Source: Elusimicrobium minutum Pei191
Lineage (GTDB): Bacteria > Elusimicrobiota > Elusimicrobia > Elusimicrobiales > Elusimicrobiaceae
Length of the DNA stretch: 64,000 nt
Assembly (NCBI RefSeq): GCF_000020145.1
Contig: NC_010644.1
Location: 1,426,001-1,490,000, forward strand
Direction: 5' to 3'
This document shows positions 1 to 6,795 of this stretch, piece after piece. The position numbers and the translations under genes are program-made. Every line of letters starts with the position of its first letter. Position 1 is the first letter of the stretch. The notes beneath the pieces were generated by a model, which did not search any database, was not told where the DNA came from, and worked only from the letters and a program-made list of their open reading frames with translations.

Positions 1-1361
1 GTTATGCCAAGTTCAAAAGTATGTTTTTCAAATCCGCCGTTACGTATGTTTGACGTGGTTTTATTAAACGAATAGTTAAAAGTAGGCGTAAAGCCTAAAA
101 TATTTATCTGCCTGTTAAGCAAACGCACGTCAATCCCGTAAGAATTTTCTATACGTTTTTTTATTTCATAACTAAAATCTTGAATCCAGCCTCTCTTTGT
201 TTTTGAGGATGAATAAAAAGGCTCCGCATACAAAGATATGCCCAAGGGCAGCTCGGTTCCTAAACCTACTCCGTATCTGTAAATGTCACGGTCAGTCCAT
301 CTGTTTTCGGTTCTTATAAAATTGGCCGAAGGCTTTAAAATAATATATGTTTTGGAGTTTATACCTATATAAAGCGAAGGCATTACTAAAACGCTGTGCC
401 CGTCAAAATGTTTATGTATGTCCTGCTCATACTCATTTTTCTTTAAAGCGCCGCTTAACCCAATTCCCAGACGGCGGGTAAGGTCATAACTGAAATCCGC
501 TATAGGGCCGTAGCTGTTTAAAAACCCTTTCCCGCCGTACCAAACACGCTCGGCCGAGGCGTATGCGCCCGCGCTTCCGCGCTTAAAATTATAAAGGGGG
601 CCTGTGGAAAACGAAAGGGAATATATATCAAATTCTTTACCCGCAAAATCGGAAATGCCGCCGCTTAAAGTGCTTTTTAAACGCAGGCTTCTGTTTAGCC
701 TTAAATAATTTTCTATACCCGCGTAGCCGCTAAGCCCTATGGAAGAACGCTTTTTTTCCAACTCTCTGCACATGGGGATAATCCAACCCCCGAAATCAAC
801 TTCTATACATTCAATTTGAGCGCCCGAAACATTGTTAATATTATTTGTAGGCGCAATGCCCAAATTCAAATAATAATCCCACCTTTTGCGGTAGCGTATT
901 TGGTAAAGAAAATAGCCTATTTTTTGTTTAACTTCCAAAGGTAAATCTCTTGAAGCCCACACCAGACGGAAATGATAATCCGCCTTTTCGTTGCGGCCTG
1001 TTTCAAAATATAAAAGGGCAAGTTCTAACCTTACGCGGGAAAGAGAAGGCTGGTTTCTGAGTATCCTTCTAAAAATCCACTCGGCTGTGGCAAAGTCTCT
1101 TTTTTGCATGCTTGCCATACCCAGCAAAAATTCAATCTGTGTTTTTTGTTCATTATTAAAAACTTTGGGAAACAACTCCAAAAGCAGGGTGACGGCCTCC
1201 TCCGTTTTCTTAGCGGAAACAAGTTCTTCGGCTTTCTCGATATTACGGTCCATAAGGTAAACGGGATCGTCAAACAAATATTGCGCGCGGGCCGTAGTAA
1301 GCAGAAAAAAACAAAAAAGCGCCGTAAAAAGGCGCTTTTTTGTTTTTTTGCCGGGAAACAT
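1..1361 (-). CDS. Slam-like (DUF560) outer-membrane beta-barrel protein, 3' end beyond window
   Basis: An open frame runs without a stop from ATG at 1361 to the window edge (453 codons). Residues 1-26 form a signal peptide: lysine-rich n-region, Leu/Phe core, ARA cleavage site. Residues 30-135 are helical and repeat-like (AEELV.., EAVTLLLELFP, ATAEWIFRRIL, ARxELALLYFE-like), as in TPR domains. From about residue 150 the sequence alternates in beta-strand fashion (YYLNLGIAPTNNINN, then many Gly/Tyr-rich strands) to a final visible THTFELGIT-type strand. TPR plus barrel, with the NNINN motif after the repeats, is the plan of Slam (surface lipoprotein assembly modulator), the type XI translocon. 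Length fits the family, so only a few residues are missing. It begins 19 nt after the stop of an MntP-like gene. Family call is by eye; another TPR-barrel protein is possible. Confidence 0.62.
   Translation of the reverse strand, partial: MFPGKKTKKRLFTALFCFFLLTTARAQYLFDDPVYLMDRNIEKAEELVSAKKTEEAVTLLLELFPKVFNNEQKTQIEFLLGMASMQKRDFATAEWIFRRILRNQPSLSRVRLELALLYFETGRNEKADYHFRLVWASRDLPLEVKQKIGYFLYQIRYRKRWDYYLNLGIAPTNNINNVSGAQIECIEVDFGGWIIPMCRELEKKRSSIGLSGYAGIENYLRLNRSLRLKSTLSGGISDFAGKEFDIYSLSFSTGPLYNFKRGSAGAYASAERVWYGGKGFLNSYGPIADFSYDLTRRLGIGLSGALKKNEYEQDIHKHFDGHSVLVMPSLYIGINSKTYIILKPSANFIRTENRWTDRDIYRYGVGLGTELPLGISLYAEPFYSSSKTKRGWIQDFSYEIKKRIENSYGIDVRLLNRQINILGFTPTFNYSFNKTTSNIRNGGFEKHTFELGI
1305..1349. 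terminator. Perfect 19-bp inverted repeat, terminator-like, inside signal-peptide codons
   Basis: Arms 1305-1323 and 1331-1349 are exact reverse complements with a 7-nt loop. Each strand has a GC core (GCGCC/GGCGC) followed by a T-run, so it reads as an intrinsic terminator both ways. On the minus strand it lies 32-76 nt after the stop of the MntP-like gene and covers codons 5-19 of the Slam-like gene. Confidence 0.7.
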
Positions 1362-1380
1362 TATAATACCGCTTTTAAAA

Positions 1381-1956
1381 TTAATAATAAGTTAACAGAA
1401 TTCTTACCGCAAGAACTATCATTATAAGCCCTGCGATGGATTCAAATATTTTTGAAGATATTTTTTTAGATTCGGGTTTGCCTGTTAAAAAACCTATCAT
1501 TGACATTATCATTGATATGGCAAAAAGCGAAAACGCGGGCCAGAACAACTGATACTCAACGGCCATAACACACATGGCAAAACCTATCATTAAAGAATTA
1601 AGCGCCAGCAAAGCGCTTGTTTTCAAAAGTTTCGGATTCATGTCTTTGTCCGCCACGGAAAAGCTTGGGCTTTTTTCAACAGTCTCCATTAAAAGCCTTA
1701 TTCCTATAAGAAGGATAAAAGCAAACGCTATCCAGGCGCCTGCTATCCAAGTGTGCGGATATGGTTTCAATAAAGCCGCAAAACCGTAACCTACAAGGAA
1801 AAAAAGCACATGAAAAATGGAAAAAGATAATGATATCCTTAAAGACAAAGAACTTCTTACGTCATTATTTTGCGGCTTCATGGCTGACATATTGGCCATA
1901 ACCATATTATCAACACATAAACATATAAACATTATAAAGACTGCCCAAAATTCCAT
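1381..1956 (-). CDS. MntP-family membrane protein, divergent paralogue
   Basis: A 191-residue, six-helix membrane protein of the MntP (DUF204) manganese efflux family. The first repeat keeps an acidic motif (CLCVDNMVMANMS, near residue 16). In the second repeat the MntP aspartate in SMDALAVG-type motifs is replaced (LALNSLMIG), so the metal site looks altered. It follows a canonical MntP gene by 51 nt on the same strand and precedes the Slam-like gene by 19 nt, so the three may share a transcript. A Shine-Dalgarno-like GAGAGG precedes the ATG. It could be a second transporter with different specificity or a partner of the canonical protein. Confidence 0.75.
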   Translation of the reverse strand: MEFWAVFIMFICLCVDNMVMANMSAMKPQNNDVRSSLSLRISLSFSIFHVLFFLVGYGFAALLKPYPHTWIAGAWIAFAFILLIGIRLLMETVEKSPSFSVADKDMNPKLLKTSALLALNSLMIGFAMCVMAVEYQLFWPAFSLFAISMIMSMIGFLTGKPESKKISSKIFESIAGLIMIVLAVRILLTYY

Positions 1957-2007
1957 AATTGCCTCTCTGTGTCACTTTAAAGTATCTACTTGCCATTGCA
2001 CCATTTT

Positions 2008-2565
2008 TTACATCATAGCGTCAAGCAGAATTTTTAAGGCTATGCCTATAAGCACGATTCCGCCAAATATTTCAGCCTTTATTCCAAGCTTATCGCCAAG
2101 TTTGCCGCCGATTTTAAAACCAAAAAAGGTTGTTATAAGAACAAAAAATGATATCGCCGCTACGGATAAAACAAAATGAACGCCCGCTAAACTTAAACTT
2201 ATGCCTACGGCCAAAGCGTCCATGCTCGTGGCTAAAGCGATTAAAAGCAAACGGCTAAAAGTTTCCGTAATATTAACGCATTCCTGCTGCCCTTTTTTGG
2301 CTGCGGCTTCTTTTATCATTCTTAAACCGATAAAAACCAAAAGGCCGAATGATATCCAATGATCATAAGCGTCAAAACGCTCAGCTATAACACTGACGCC
2401 GAACCAGCCTAAGGAAAACATTACTAAATGCGCAGCAACAAATAACAAAGCGGCTTTGGAAATATCTTTAATTTTTATATTGGGGTTGCAGCCTGAAGCT
2501 AAAGAAACGGCAAAATTATCCATAGAAAGACCGGCGGCTATCATTAAAAGCGTAAATATATCCAT
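2008..2565 (-). CDS. mntP: Manganese efflux pump MntP
   Basis: A 185-residue inner-membrane protein with six predicted helices and the internal duplication typical of MntP. Both halves carry the conserved acidic motif: GLSMDNFAVSLASG near residue 15 and ATSMDALAVGISLS near residue 115. MntP exports Mn(II) to relieve manganese toxicity. Length matches the family (about 180-190). It is the first gene of the minus-strand group mntP, mntP-like, Slam-like, and is divergent from serine dehydratase with only 54-66 bp between. A TAAAAT six nt before the ATG and no Shine-Dalgarno suggest a leaderless or near-leaderless transcript. The short intergenic space has no room for a yybP-ykoY Mn riboswitch. 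Confidence 0.88.
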   Translation of the reverse strand: MDIFTLLMIAAGLSMDNFAVSLASGCNPNIKIKDISKAALLFVAAHLVMFSLGWFGVSVIAERFDAYDHWISFGLLVFIGLRMIKEAAAKKGQQECVNITETFSRLLLIALATSMDALAVGISLSLAGVHFVLSVAAISFFVLITTFFGFKIGGKLGDKLGIKAEIFGGIVLIGIALKILLDAMM

Positions 2566-2615
2566 TTTGTTATTTTAACATTTAGCGGGCATTAATGCCA
2601 ATTCTCTTTAAGTGC

Positions 2616-2621
2616 TATAAT
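2616..2621 (+). promoter_or_regulatory. -10 box placing sdaA mRNA start at or next to its ATG
   Basis: TATAAT with a TGC extension just upstream (extended -10). Ten nt separate it from ATG 2632, so the transcript should begin within about 4 nt of the start codon. No Shine-Dalgarno is present. Confidence 0.55.
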
Positions 2622-2631
2622 GTTAATTAAT

Positions 2632-3852
2632 ATGAAAACATTGAGAAGTCTATACCGTATAGGAATGGGGCCTTCAAGCAGCCACACAATGGCGCCGAGG
2701 AGAGCTGCCCAGGAATTTGCCGCGGAAAACGAGTCCGCCTGCTCATTTAGAGTTACTTTGTACGGCTCGCTGGCTTTAACGGGCCGCGGACATTTAACCG
2801 ACCATGCTATTAAAGACGGAATGTCCCCCAAAACAGTTGAGATTATATGGCAAGGCGATACTTTCTTACCCTTCCATCCCAACGCTATGAAGTTTGAAGC
2901 GCTTGACCAAACAAGCAAAGTATTAAGCGAAAAAACGCTTTACAGCATAGGCGGCGGGGAAATATCCGACGGAACTATACCTAAAGAAGATGAAAAATCA
3001 ATTTATCAGCACGGGTCGATGGAAGAAATTTTAAAATATACGGCTCAGCAAAAAATTGCCCTTTGGGAATATGTGGAGGAATGCGAAGGTAAAGAGATTT
3101 GGCCTTTTCTTTATACAGTTTGGGAGCAAATGCAGGCCGCTATAAATAACGGCATTGAGAGACGTGGTATTTTGCCCGGCGAACTTAATTTGGAAAGAAA
3201 GGCCCGCAGGTTTTTTAAAAAAGCGGAAACCGCCCCCAGATACGTACGCCGCATTAATACCGTTTTTGCTTACGCGCTTGCCTGCGCGGAAGAAAACGCC
3301 AACGGCGGGCAGGTTGTTACCGCCCCCACTTGCGGAAGCTGCGGCGTTGTGCCCGCTGTACTTCGCATTACAAAAGAAATTTATGATTATGATGATAAGG
3401 CTGTTGTCTGCGCTTTAGCAACAGCCGGCCTTATAGGAAACCTTGCTAAAACAAACGCATCAATATCAGGCGCTGAAGTAGGCTGCCAGGGTGAAGTGGG
3501 CGTTGCATGCGCGATGGCCGCCGCCGCAGTATGCCAGCTTGAAGGCGGCGATAATAAAAGCGTAGCGTACGCGGCCGAAATGGGCATTGAACACCATTTG
3601 GGACTTACGTGCGACCCTGTGGCCGGGCTTGTGCAAATACCCTGCATAGAAAGAAATGCTTTAGCCGCCGTACGCGCCATAGATTGTGCTACGTTTGCCA
3701 TAACCTCTGACGGAGAGCATAGCGTCTCTTACGATGAGATTTTGCAAACCATGATGCAAACCGGCAAAGATATGAAAAGCGATTACAGGGAAACATCTTC
3801 CGGCGGACTTGCGAAGTTTTTTAAAAATAAATTTTTTAAAGGAACTGAATAG
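2632..3852 (+). CDS. sdaA: L-serine dehydratase (iron-sulfur type, single chain)
   Basis: Converts L-serine to pyruvate and ammonia using a [4Fe-4S] cluster. The N-terminal beta-domain signature GMGPSSSHTMAPRRAA is at about residues 10-25. Cluster cysteines appear in APTCGSCGVVPA (about residue 235), in the GCQGEVG segment, and in LTCDPVAGLVQIPC (about residue 330). At 406 residues it is slightly shorter than E. coli SdaA but fuses both domains. ATG 2632 is preferred over ATG 2620, because the latter overlaps the -10 box. Twelve nt later the nitroreductase gene begins with a strong Shine-Dalgarno. The role fits amino-acid fermentation, with the glycine cleavage genes elsewhere in the window. 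Confidence 0.93.
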   Translation: MKTLRSLYRIGMGPSSSHTMAPRRAAQEFAAENESACSFRVTLYGSLALTGRGHLTDHAIKDGMSPKTVEIIWQGDTFLPFHPNAMKFEALDQTSKVLSEKTLYSIGGGEISDGTIPKEDEKSIYQHGSMEEILKYTAQQKIALWEYVEECEGKEIWPFLYTVWEQMQAAINNGIERRGILPGELNLERKARRFFKKAETAPRYVRRINTVFAYALACAEENANGGQVVTAPTCGSCGVVPAVLRITKEIYDYDDKAVVCALATAGLIGNLAKTNASISGAEVGCQGEVGVACAMAAAAVCQLEGGDNKSVAYAAEMGIEHHLGLTCDPVAGLVQIPCIERNALAAVRAIDCATFAITSDGEHSVSYDEILQTMMQTGKDMKSDYRETSSGGLAKFFKNKFFKGTE

Positions 3853-3863
3853 GAGGTAAAGAT

Positions 3864-4376
3864 ATGGAAACATCAAAAGCTATTTTTGGCAGAAGAAGCA
3901 TAAGAAAATATATAGCGGACATTCCCGTTGATGAAAACCAGATAAAAATTCTTTTAGCCGCCGCCATGGCCGCACCTACTGCGAGGAACGCGCAGGAATG
4001 GGAATTTTTGGTAGTAAGAGAAAGGGAAACTTTACAAAAAATAGTTGAAACGCACCCTTACGCTTCTATGTTAAAAGAAGCGCCTTGCGCGATTATCGTA
4101 TGCGCTAACTTAAAAAAAGAACTTATACCCGGCTACTGGATAGGCGACTGTGGCGCGGCAACACAAAATATTCTGCTGGCGGCTACAAATTTGGGACTTG
4201 GGACAGTATGGCTTGGCGTGCAGGCGGTTAAGGAACGTGTTGACGCCGTAAGAAAAATATTTAACCTGCCCGAACATATAATGCCTTTTTCTATAGTAGC
4301 GGTCGGAACGCCCGCGGAAGAAAAGGACCCGCAAGACAGGTATGACGAAGCAAAAGTGCATTATGGAAAATGGTGA
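3864..4376 (+). CDS. Nitroreductase-family flavoprotein
   Basis: A 170-residue FMN-dependent oxidoreductase of the nitroreductase fold. Visible features are the N-terminal RRSIRKY (phosphate-binding Arg/Ser), AAPTARNAQEWEF (about residues 36-48) and the GDCGAATQNILLAATNLGLGTVWLG segment (about residues 93-117). AGGAGGT stands 8 nt before the ATG. It is 11 nt downstream of sdaA, so probably co-transcribed, and is followed by an intrinsic terminator. The physiological substrate cannot be told from sequence. Confidence 0.88.
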   Translation: METSKAIFGRRSIRKYIADIPVDENQIKILLAAAMAAPTARNAQEWEFLVVRERETLQKIVETHPYASMLKEAPCAIIVCANLKKELIPGYWIGDCGAATQNILLAATNLGLGTVWLGVQAVKERVDAVRKIFNLPEHIMPFSIVAVGTPAEEKDPQDRYDEAKVHYGKW

Positions 4377-4395
4377 TTTTAAAAACCTTTAAAAC

Positions 4396-4424
4396 AAAAA
4401 GCCCAAACGGCGTTTGGGCTTTTT
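4396..4424 (+). terminator. Intrinsic terminator after sdaA-nitroreductase
   Basis: Arms 4396-4407 and 4413-4424 (AAAAAGCCCAAA/TTTGGGCTTTTT) around a 5-nt loop, ending in a T-run. The -10 box of hydE starts 2 nt later. Confidence 0.85.
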
Positions 4425-4425
4425 A

Positions 4426-4431
4426 TATAAT
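4426..4431 (+). promoter_or_regulatory. -10 box of hydE, leaderless arrangement
   Basis: TATAAT ends 6 nt before ATG 4438, so the expected +1 is the A of the start codon. There is no Shine-Dalgarno, and the terminator of the preceding gene occupies the -35 region. Confidence 0.6.
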
Positions 4432-4437
4432 TTAATT

Positions 4438-5478
4438 ATGCGTGAAATAATAAAAAAGGCCGCCAAAACAAATAACCTTACGGAAGAAGAAATAACGCTG
4501 CTTTTAGAAAATTCCTCTTTTAACGGGGAGCTTTTTGCCGCGGCCGATTTTACGCGCAAGCAAAATGTGGGTGACGGCGTGCATCTGCGCGCTTTAATAG
4601 AATATGGGAATATCTGCCAAAACAACTGTTTTTACTGTGGCATAAGGGCCGCTAAAAAAGATGTAAAAAGATACCGCCTGGACACGGAAACCACGCTAAA
4701 AGCCGCCGCTTTGGCAAAAAACCTGGGTTACAAAACAATTGTTTTGCAATCAGGTGAGGAAAACGCCGCTCCTTTAAATGAATTTTTGCAAATTATAAAA
4801 GAAATTAAGAATATGGGCCTTGCCCTTACTTTAAGCATTGGTGAAAAAACTTACCAAGAATATCTTGCTTACAGAGAAGTCGGCGCGGATAGGTTTTTAC
4901 TGCGTATTGAAACAACGGACGAAAATTTGTACCAAACACTTCACCCTGGTATGAATTTGCAAAACAGGCTGCGCTGCCTTAAGGATATAAAAAAGCTGGG
5001 TTATGAAACAGGCACAGGCATAATGGTAGGGTTGCCGGGCCAGACGGCAAAATCAATAGCGAAAGATATTTTATTTTTTAAAGAGCTAGACGCCGACATG
5101 CTTGGCATAGGGCCGTTTATCCCATGCCCCGGCACCCCTTTGGAAAATGAAAAGGGCGGCAGTTTGGAAACAGCTTTAAAAGTTATGGCGATATCACGCC
5201 TTATTATGCCAAAAATAAATATCCCGGCCACAACAGCTATGGAAGCTATTGAAAAAAACGGACGGATAAAAGCATTGCAAAGCGGAGCAAATGTAATAAT
5301 GCCAAATGTTACACCACAAAACGAGCGCAAAAATTACGCCCTTTATCCCGGAAAACCGGGCATTTTGCAAACTCCTGAAGAGTTCTTAAATAGCCTTAAG
5401 CAAACGCTTAGCCAAATAGGCCGTTTTGTATCGCAAGACGCGGGCATGAGTTTAAACTACCGTCCTATAGAAAAATAG
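4438..5478 (+). CDS. hydE: [FeFe]-hydrogenase maturase HydE (radical SAM)
   Basis: A radical SAM enzyme that helps build the H-cluster of [FeFe] hydrogenase. The cluster-binding CxxxCxxC motif is CQNNCFYC at about residues 61-68. LQSGEE (about residue 102), SIGE, the GTGIMVGLPGQT glycine-rich strand (about residue 195) and GIGPFIPCPGTPL are characteristic of HydE and the related BioB/PylB group. Length 346 is standard. ATG 4438 is chosen over the TTG at 4414, which lies inside the upstream terminator hairpin. HydG is 4 kb downstream in the same orientation, separated by unrelated genes. HydF and the hydrogenase itself are not in the window. Confidence 0.9.
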   Translation: MREIIKKAAKTNNLTEEEITLLLENSSFNGELFAAADFTRKQNVGDGVHLRALIEYGNICQNNCFYCGIRAAKKDVKRYRLDTETTLKAAALAKNLGYKTIVLQSGEENAAPLNEFLQIIKEIKNMGLALTLSIGEKTYQEYLAYREVGADRFLLRIETTDENLYQTLHPGMNLQNRLRCLKDIKKLGYETGTGIMVGLPGQTAKSIAKDILFFKELDADMLGIGPFIPCPGTPLENEKGGSLETALKVMAISRLIMPKINIPATTAMEAIEKNGRIKALQSGANVIMPNVTPQNERKNYALYPGKPGILQTPEEFLNSLKQTLSQIGRFVSQDAGMSLNYRPIEK

Positions 5479-5484
5479 ATTTAT

Positions 5485-5513
5485 TTGACAATTTAATCCG
5501 TAAATAATAAAAT
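5485..5513 (+). promoter_or_regulatory. Promoter of tRNA-Asp
   Basis: Consensus TTGACA (5485-5490), 17-nt spacer, TAAAAT (5508-5513). Expected start is near 5520, about 14 nt before the mature tRNA. Confidence 0.8.
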
Positions 5514-5533
5514 ATAACAGTTGATTGATTTTT

Positions 5534-5611
5534 GGAGTCGTGGTGTAGCCCGGTCAACACGCCCGCCTGTCACGCGGGAGATCGCGGGTTCAAATCCCGT
5601 CGACTCCGCCA
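5534..5611 (+). tRNA. tRNA-Asp (anticodon GTC)
   Basis: Acceptor GGAGTCG (5534-5540) pairs with CGACTCC (5601-5607). The anticodon stem CCCGC/GCGGG encloses CTGTCAC with anticodon GTC at 5569-5571. The T-arm GCGGGTTCAAATCCCGT is standard. Discriminator G is followed by an encoded CCA. Confidence 0.97.
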
Positions 5612-5616
5612 TTTAG

Positions 5617-5656
5617 AATCCCCTTTTAGAGTAAGTCTCCTCCAAAGGGGGATTTT
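5617..5656 (+). terminator. Terminator of tRNA-Asp
   Basis: AATCCCCTTT pairs with AAAGGGGGATT across an 18-nt loop, followed by a T-rich run. Confidence 0.75.
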
Positions 5657-5816
5657 GTTTTTATTTGTTGACAGAAGTTTCAAGACATTCCTATCTGCCA
5701 GCATTCTCTGGGGCACTTTAGGGTAAAATAAAACTCCCCGAAAGCAAAATTGTTTGATTCTCTTTTCTTTTTAATTTAATATACTGTTTAAAAATTAAAA
5801 TAAGGAAAATAAAACT

Positions 5817-6431
5817 ATGATATTAATATTCTCTCCAATTTTATTAACTGCTTTAATAAGCTGTTTTTTAGCATTTCGCGCTTTAGAATATCTTTCTCAA
5901 ATGAAAAAAAATTCTCTTCAAAAAAATTCAAAAGAATATCGTTATTGGAAAACATATACAGTATTATCTTTTTTATTGCCTTTAATTATTGTGAGCATCT
6001 TCTATATAATCATGTTAGCCACGGACCCTCAGGAAGCCATTTTTGTAATTGCCGGTTTTTTACTATTTGCCATATTTATTTATATAACTGCTTTAGTAAA
6101 TGTAGTTAAATGTATACTGTATTTTAATAAGATAAATATAGAATACACTAAGCAAAATATTGAAAAACAAAAAAACAGTAAGACCTTTACCCCGCTGCAG
6201 ATAATTTTGCTTGTACTTAATTTTATTTGCGCTATAATATTTACGAACAGACTTATAATGGCATTTCTTTATTTCATAGATACTTGGGCAAAGAGTTCTC
6301 AGCGAACAGACGGACAATCTGGCATGGGTTTATTATTTTACTTGATTATGATATTGTTTTCAGCAGGTGTATTGGCTGCTAATATAATAGTAATAATATT
6401 GATATTCAAAAACAGAAAAGAACAGCAATAA
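5817..6431 (+). CDS. Unknown integral membrane protein
   Basis: A 204-residue protein I do not recognise. Four or five hydrophobic segments are visible: about residues 3-24, 52-75, 82-105, 128-150 and 176-198, the last followed by a basic tail. The Lys-rich loop at 105-125 is probably cytoplasmic. Start support is AAGGA 13 nt upstream. The gene is AT-rich relative to its neighbours. A second frame of 87 codons follows immediately with an overlap of the stop codon (see 6428-6688), suggesting the two were once a translationally coupled pair. Confidence 0.6.
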   Translation: MILIFSPILLTALISCFLAFRALEYLSQMKKNSLQKNSKEYRYWKTYTVLSFLLPLIIVSIFYIIMLATDPQEAIFVIAGFLLFAIFIYITALVNVVKCILYFNKINIEYTKQNIEKQKNSKTFTPLQIILLVLNFICAIIFTNRLIMAFLYFIDTWAKSSQRTDGQSGMGLLFYLIMILFSAGVLAANIIVIILIFKNRKEQQ

Positions 6432-6688
6432 AGAAAGTCCTTTTACCTTTATTTAGCATTGTTTACACGATAGTTACAGGATTAGGCTTTTACAATATTT
6501 TTGTTAAAAAAATTAACAAAACGAAGTATGGAATATTGGATGTTCTTATTACTAATAGTAAAGGTACACAAGACAATAACAACAAAGCTATTGAATATTA
6601 TGAGAAAGCTGTGCCTAACAAGAATAATAACAACCTTTTAGAACTTGCAGATACCATAATCAAAAATTTTTATGCTACTGTTTTTTAA
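6428..6688 (+). pseudogene. Possible start-less remnant: open frame beginning at ATA, overlapping previous stop
   Basis: An open frame of 86 codons lies in a different phase from the preceding gene. Where an ATGA stop-start overlap would be expected the sequence is ATAA. From that ATA it reads IKKVLLPLFSIVYTIVTGLG, a convincing N-terminal membrane anchor, then a polar region with NNNKAIEYYEKAVPN resembling one TPR helix, and ends at TAA 6686-6688. No ATG, GTG or TTG lies in this frame before the upstream stop. Either the start was lost by ATG-to-ATA change, or translation uses a non-standard start or a frameshift from the upstream gene. Function unknown. Confidence 0.4.
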
Positions 6689-6735
6689 TTTTACGGGTAG
6701 GCAAAGAATAAAAACTATTTAATTAACATTAACTT

Positions 6736-6769
6736 CAAAAGCCCGATTCTAAACAGGAGCCGGGCTTTT
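6736..6769 (+). terminator. Intrinsic terminator
   Basis: AAAGCCCG (within 6737-6745) pairs with CGGGCTTT (within 6761-6768), followed by T-rich sequence. It closes the 5817-6688 unit. Confidence 0.7.
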
Positions 6770-6780
6770 GGCCTTTTTTA

Positions 6781-6786
6781 TATAAT
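6781..6786 (+). promoter_or_regulatory. -10 box of the MscS-type gene
   Basis: TATAAT, 9 nt before ATG 6796, with no Shine-Dalgarno between. Confidence 0.5.
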
Positions 6787-6795
6787 TAATTGTAA

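Noticed and set aside
991-1427. Two plus-strand ORFs and a short minus ORF near 1031-1273
   Set aside because: They are other-frame shadows of the partial Slam-like gene, which has a signal peptide and an uninterrupted frame to the window edge.
2566-2631. Mn riboswitch (yybP-ykoY) ahead of mntP
   Set aside because: Only 54-66 bp separate the divergent genes; no such structure can fit or is visible.
5532-5726. 64-residue plus-strand ORF
   Set aside because: It lies over tRNA-Asp and its terminator; the frame is a by-product of the tRNA sequence.
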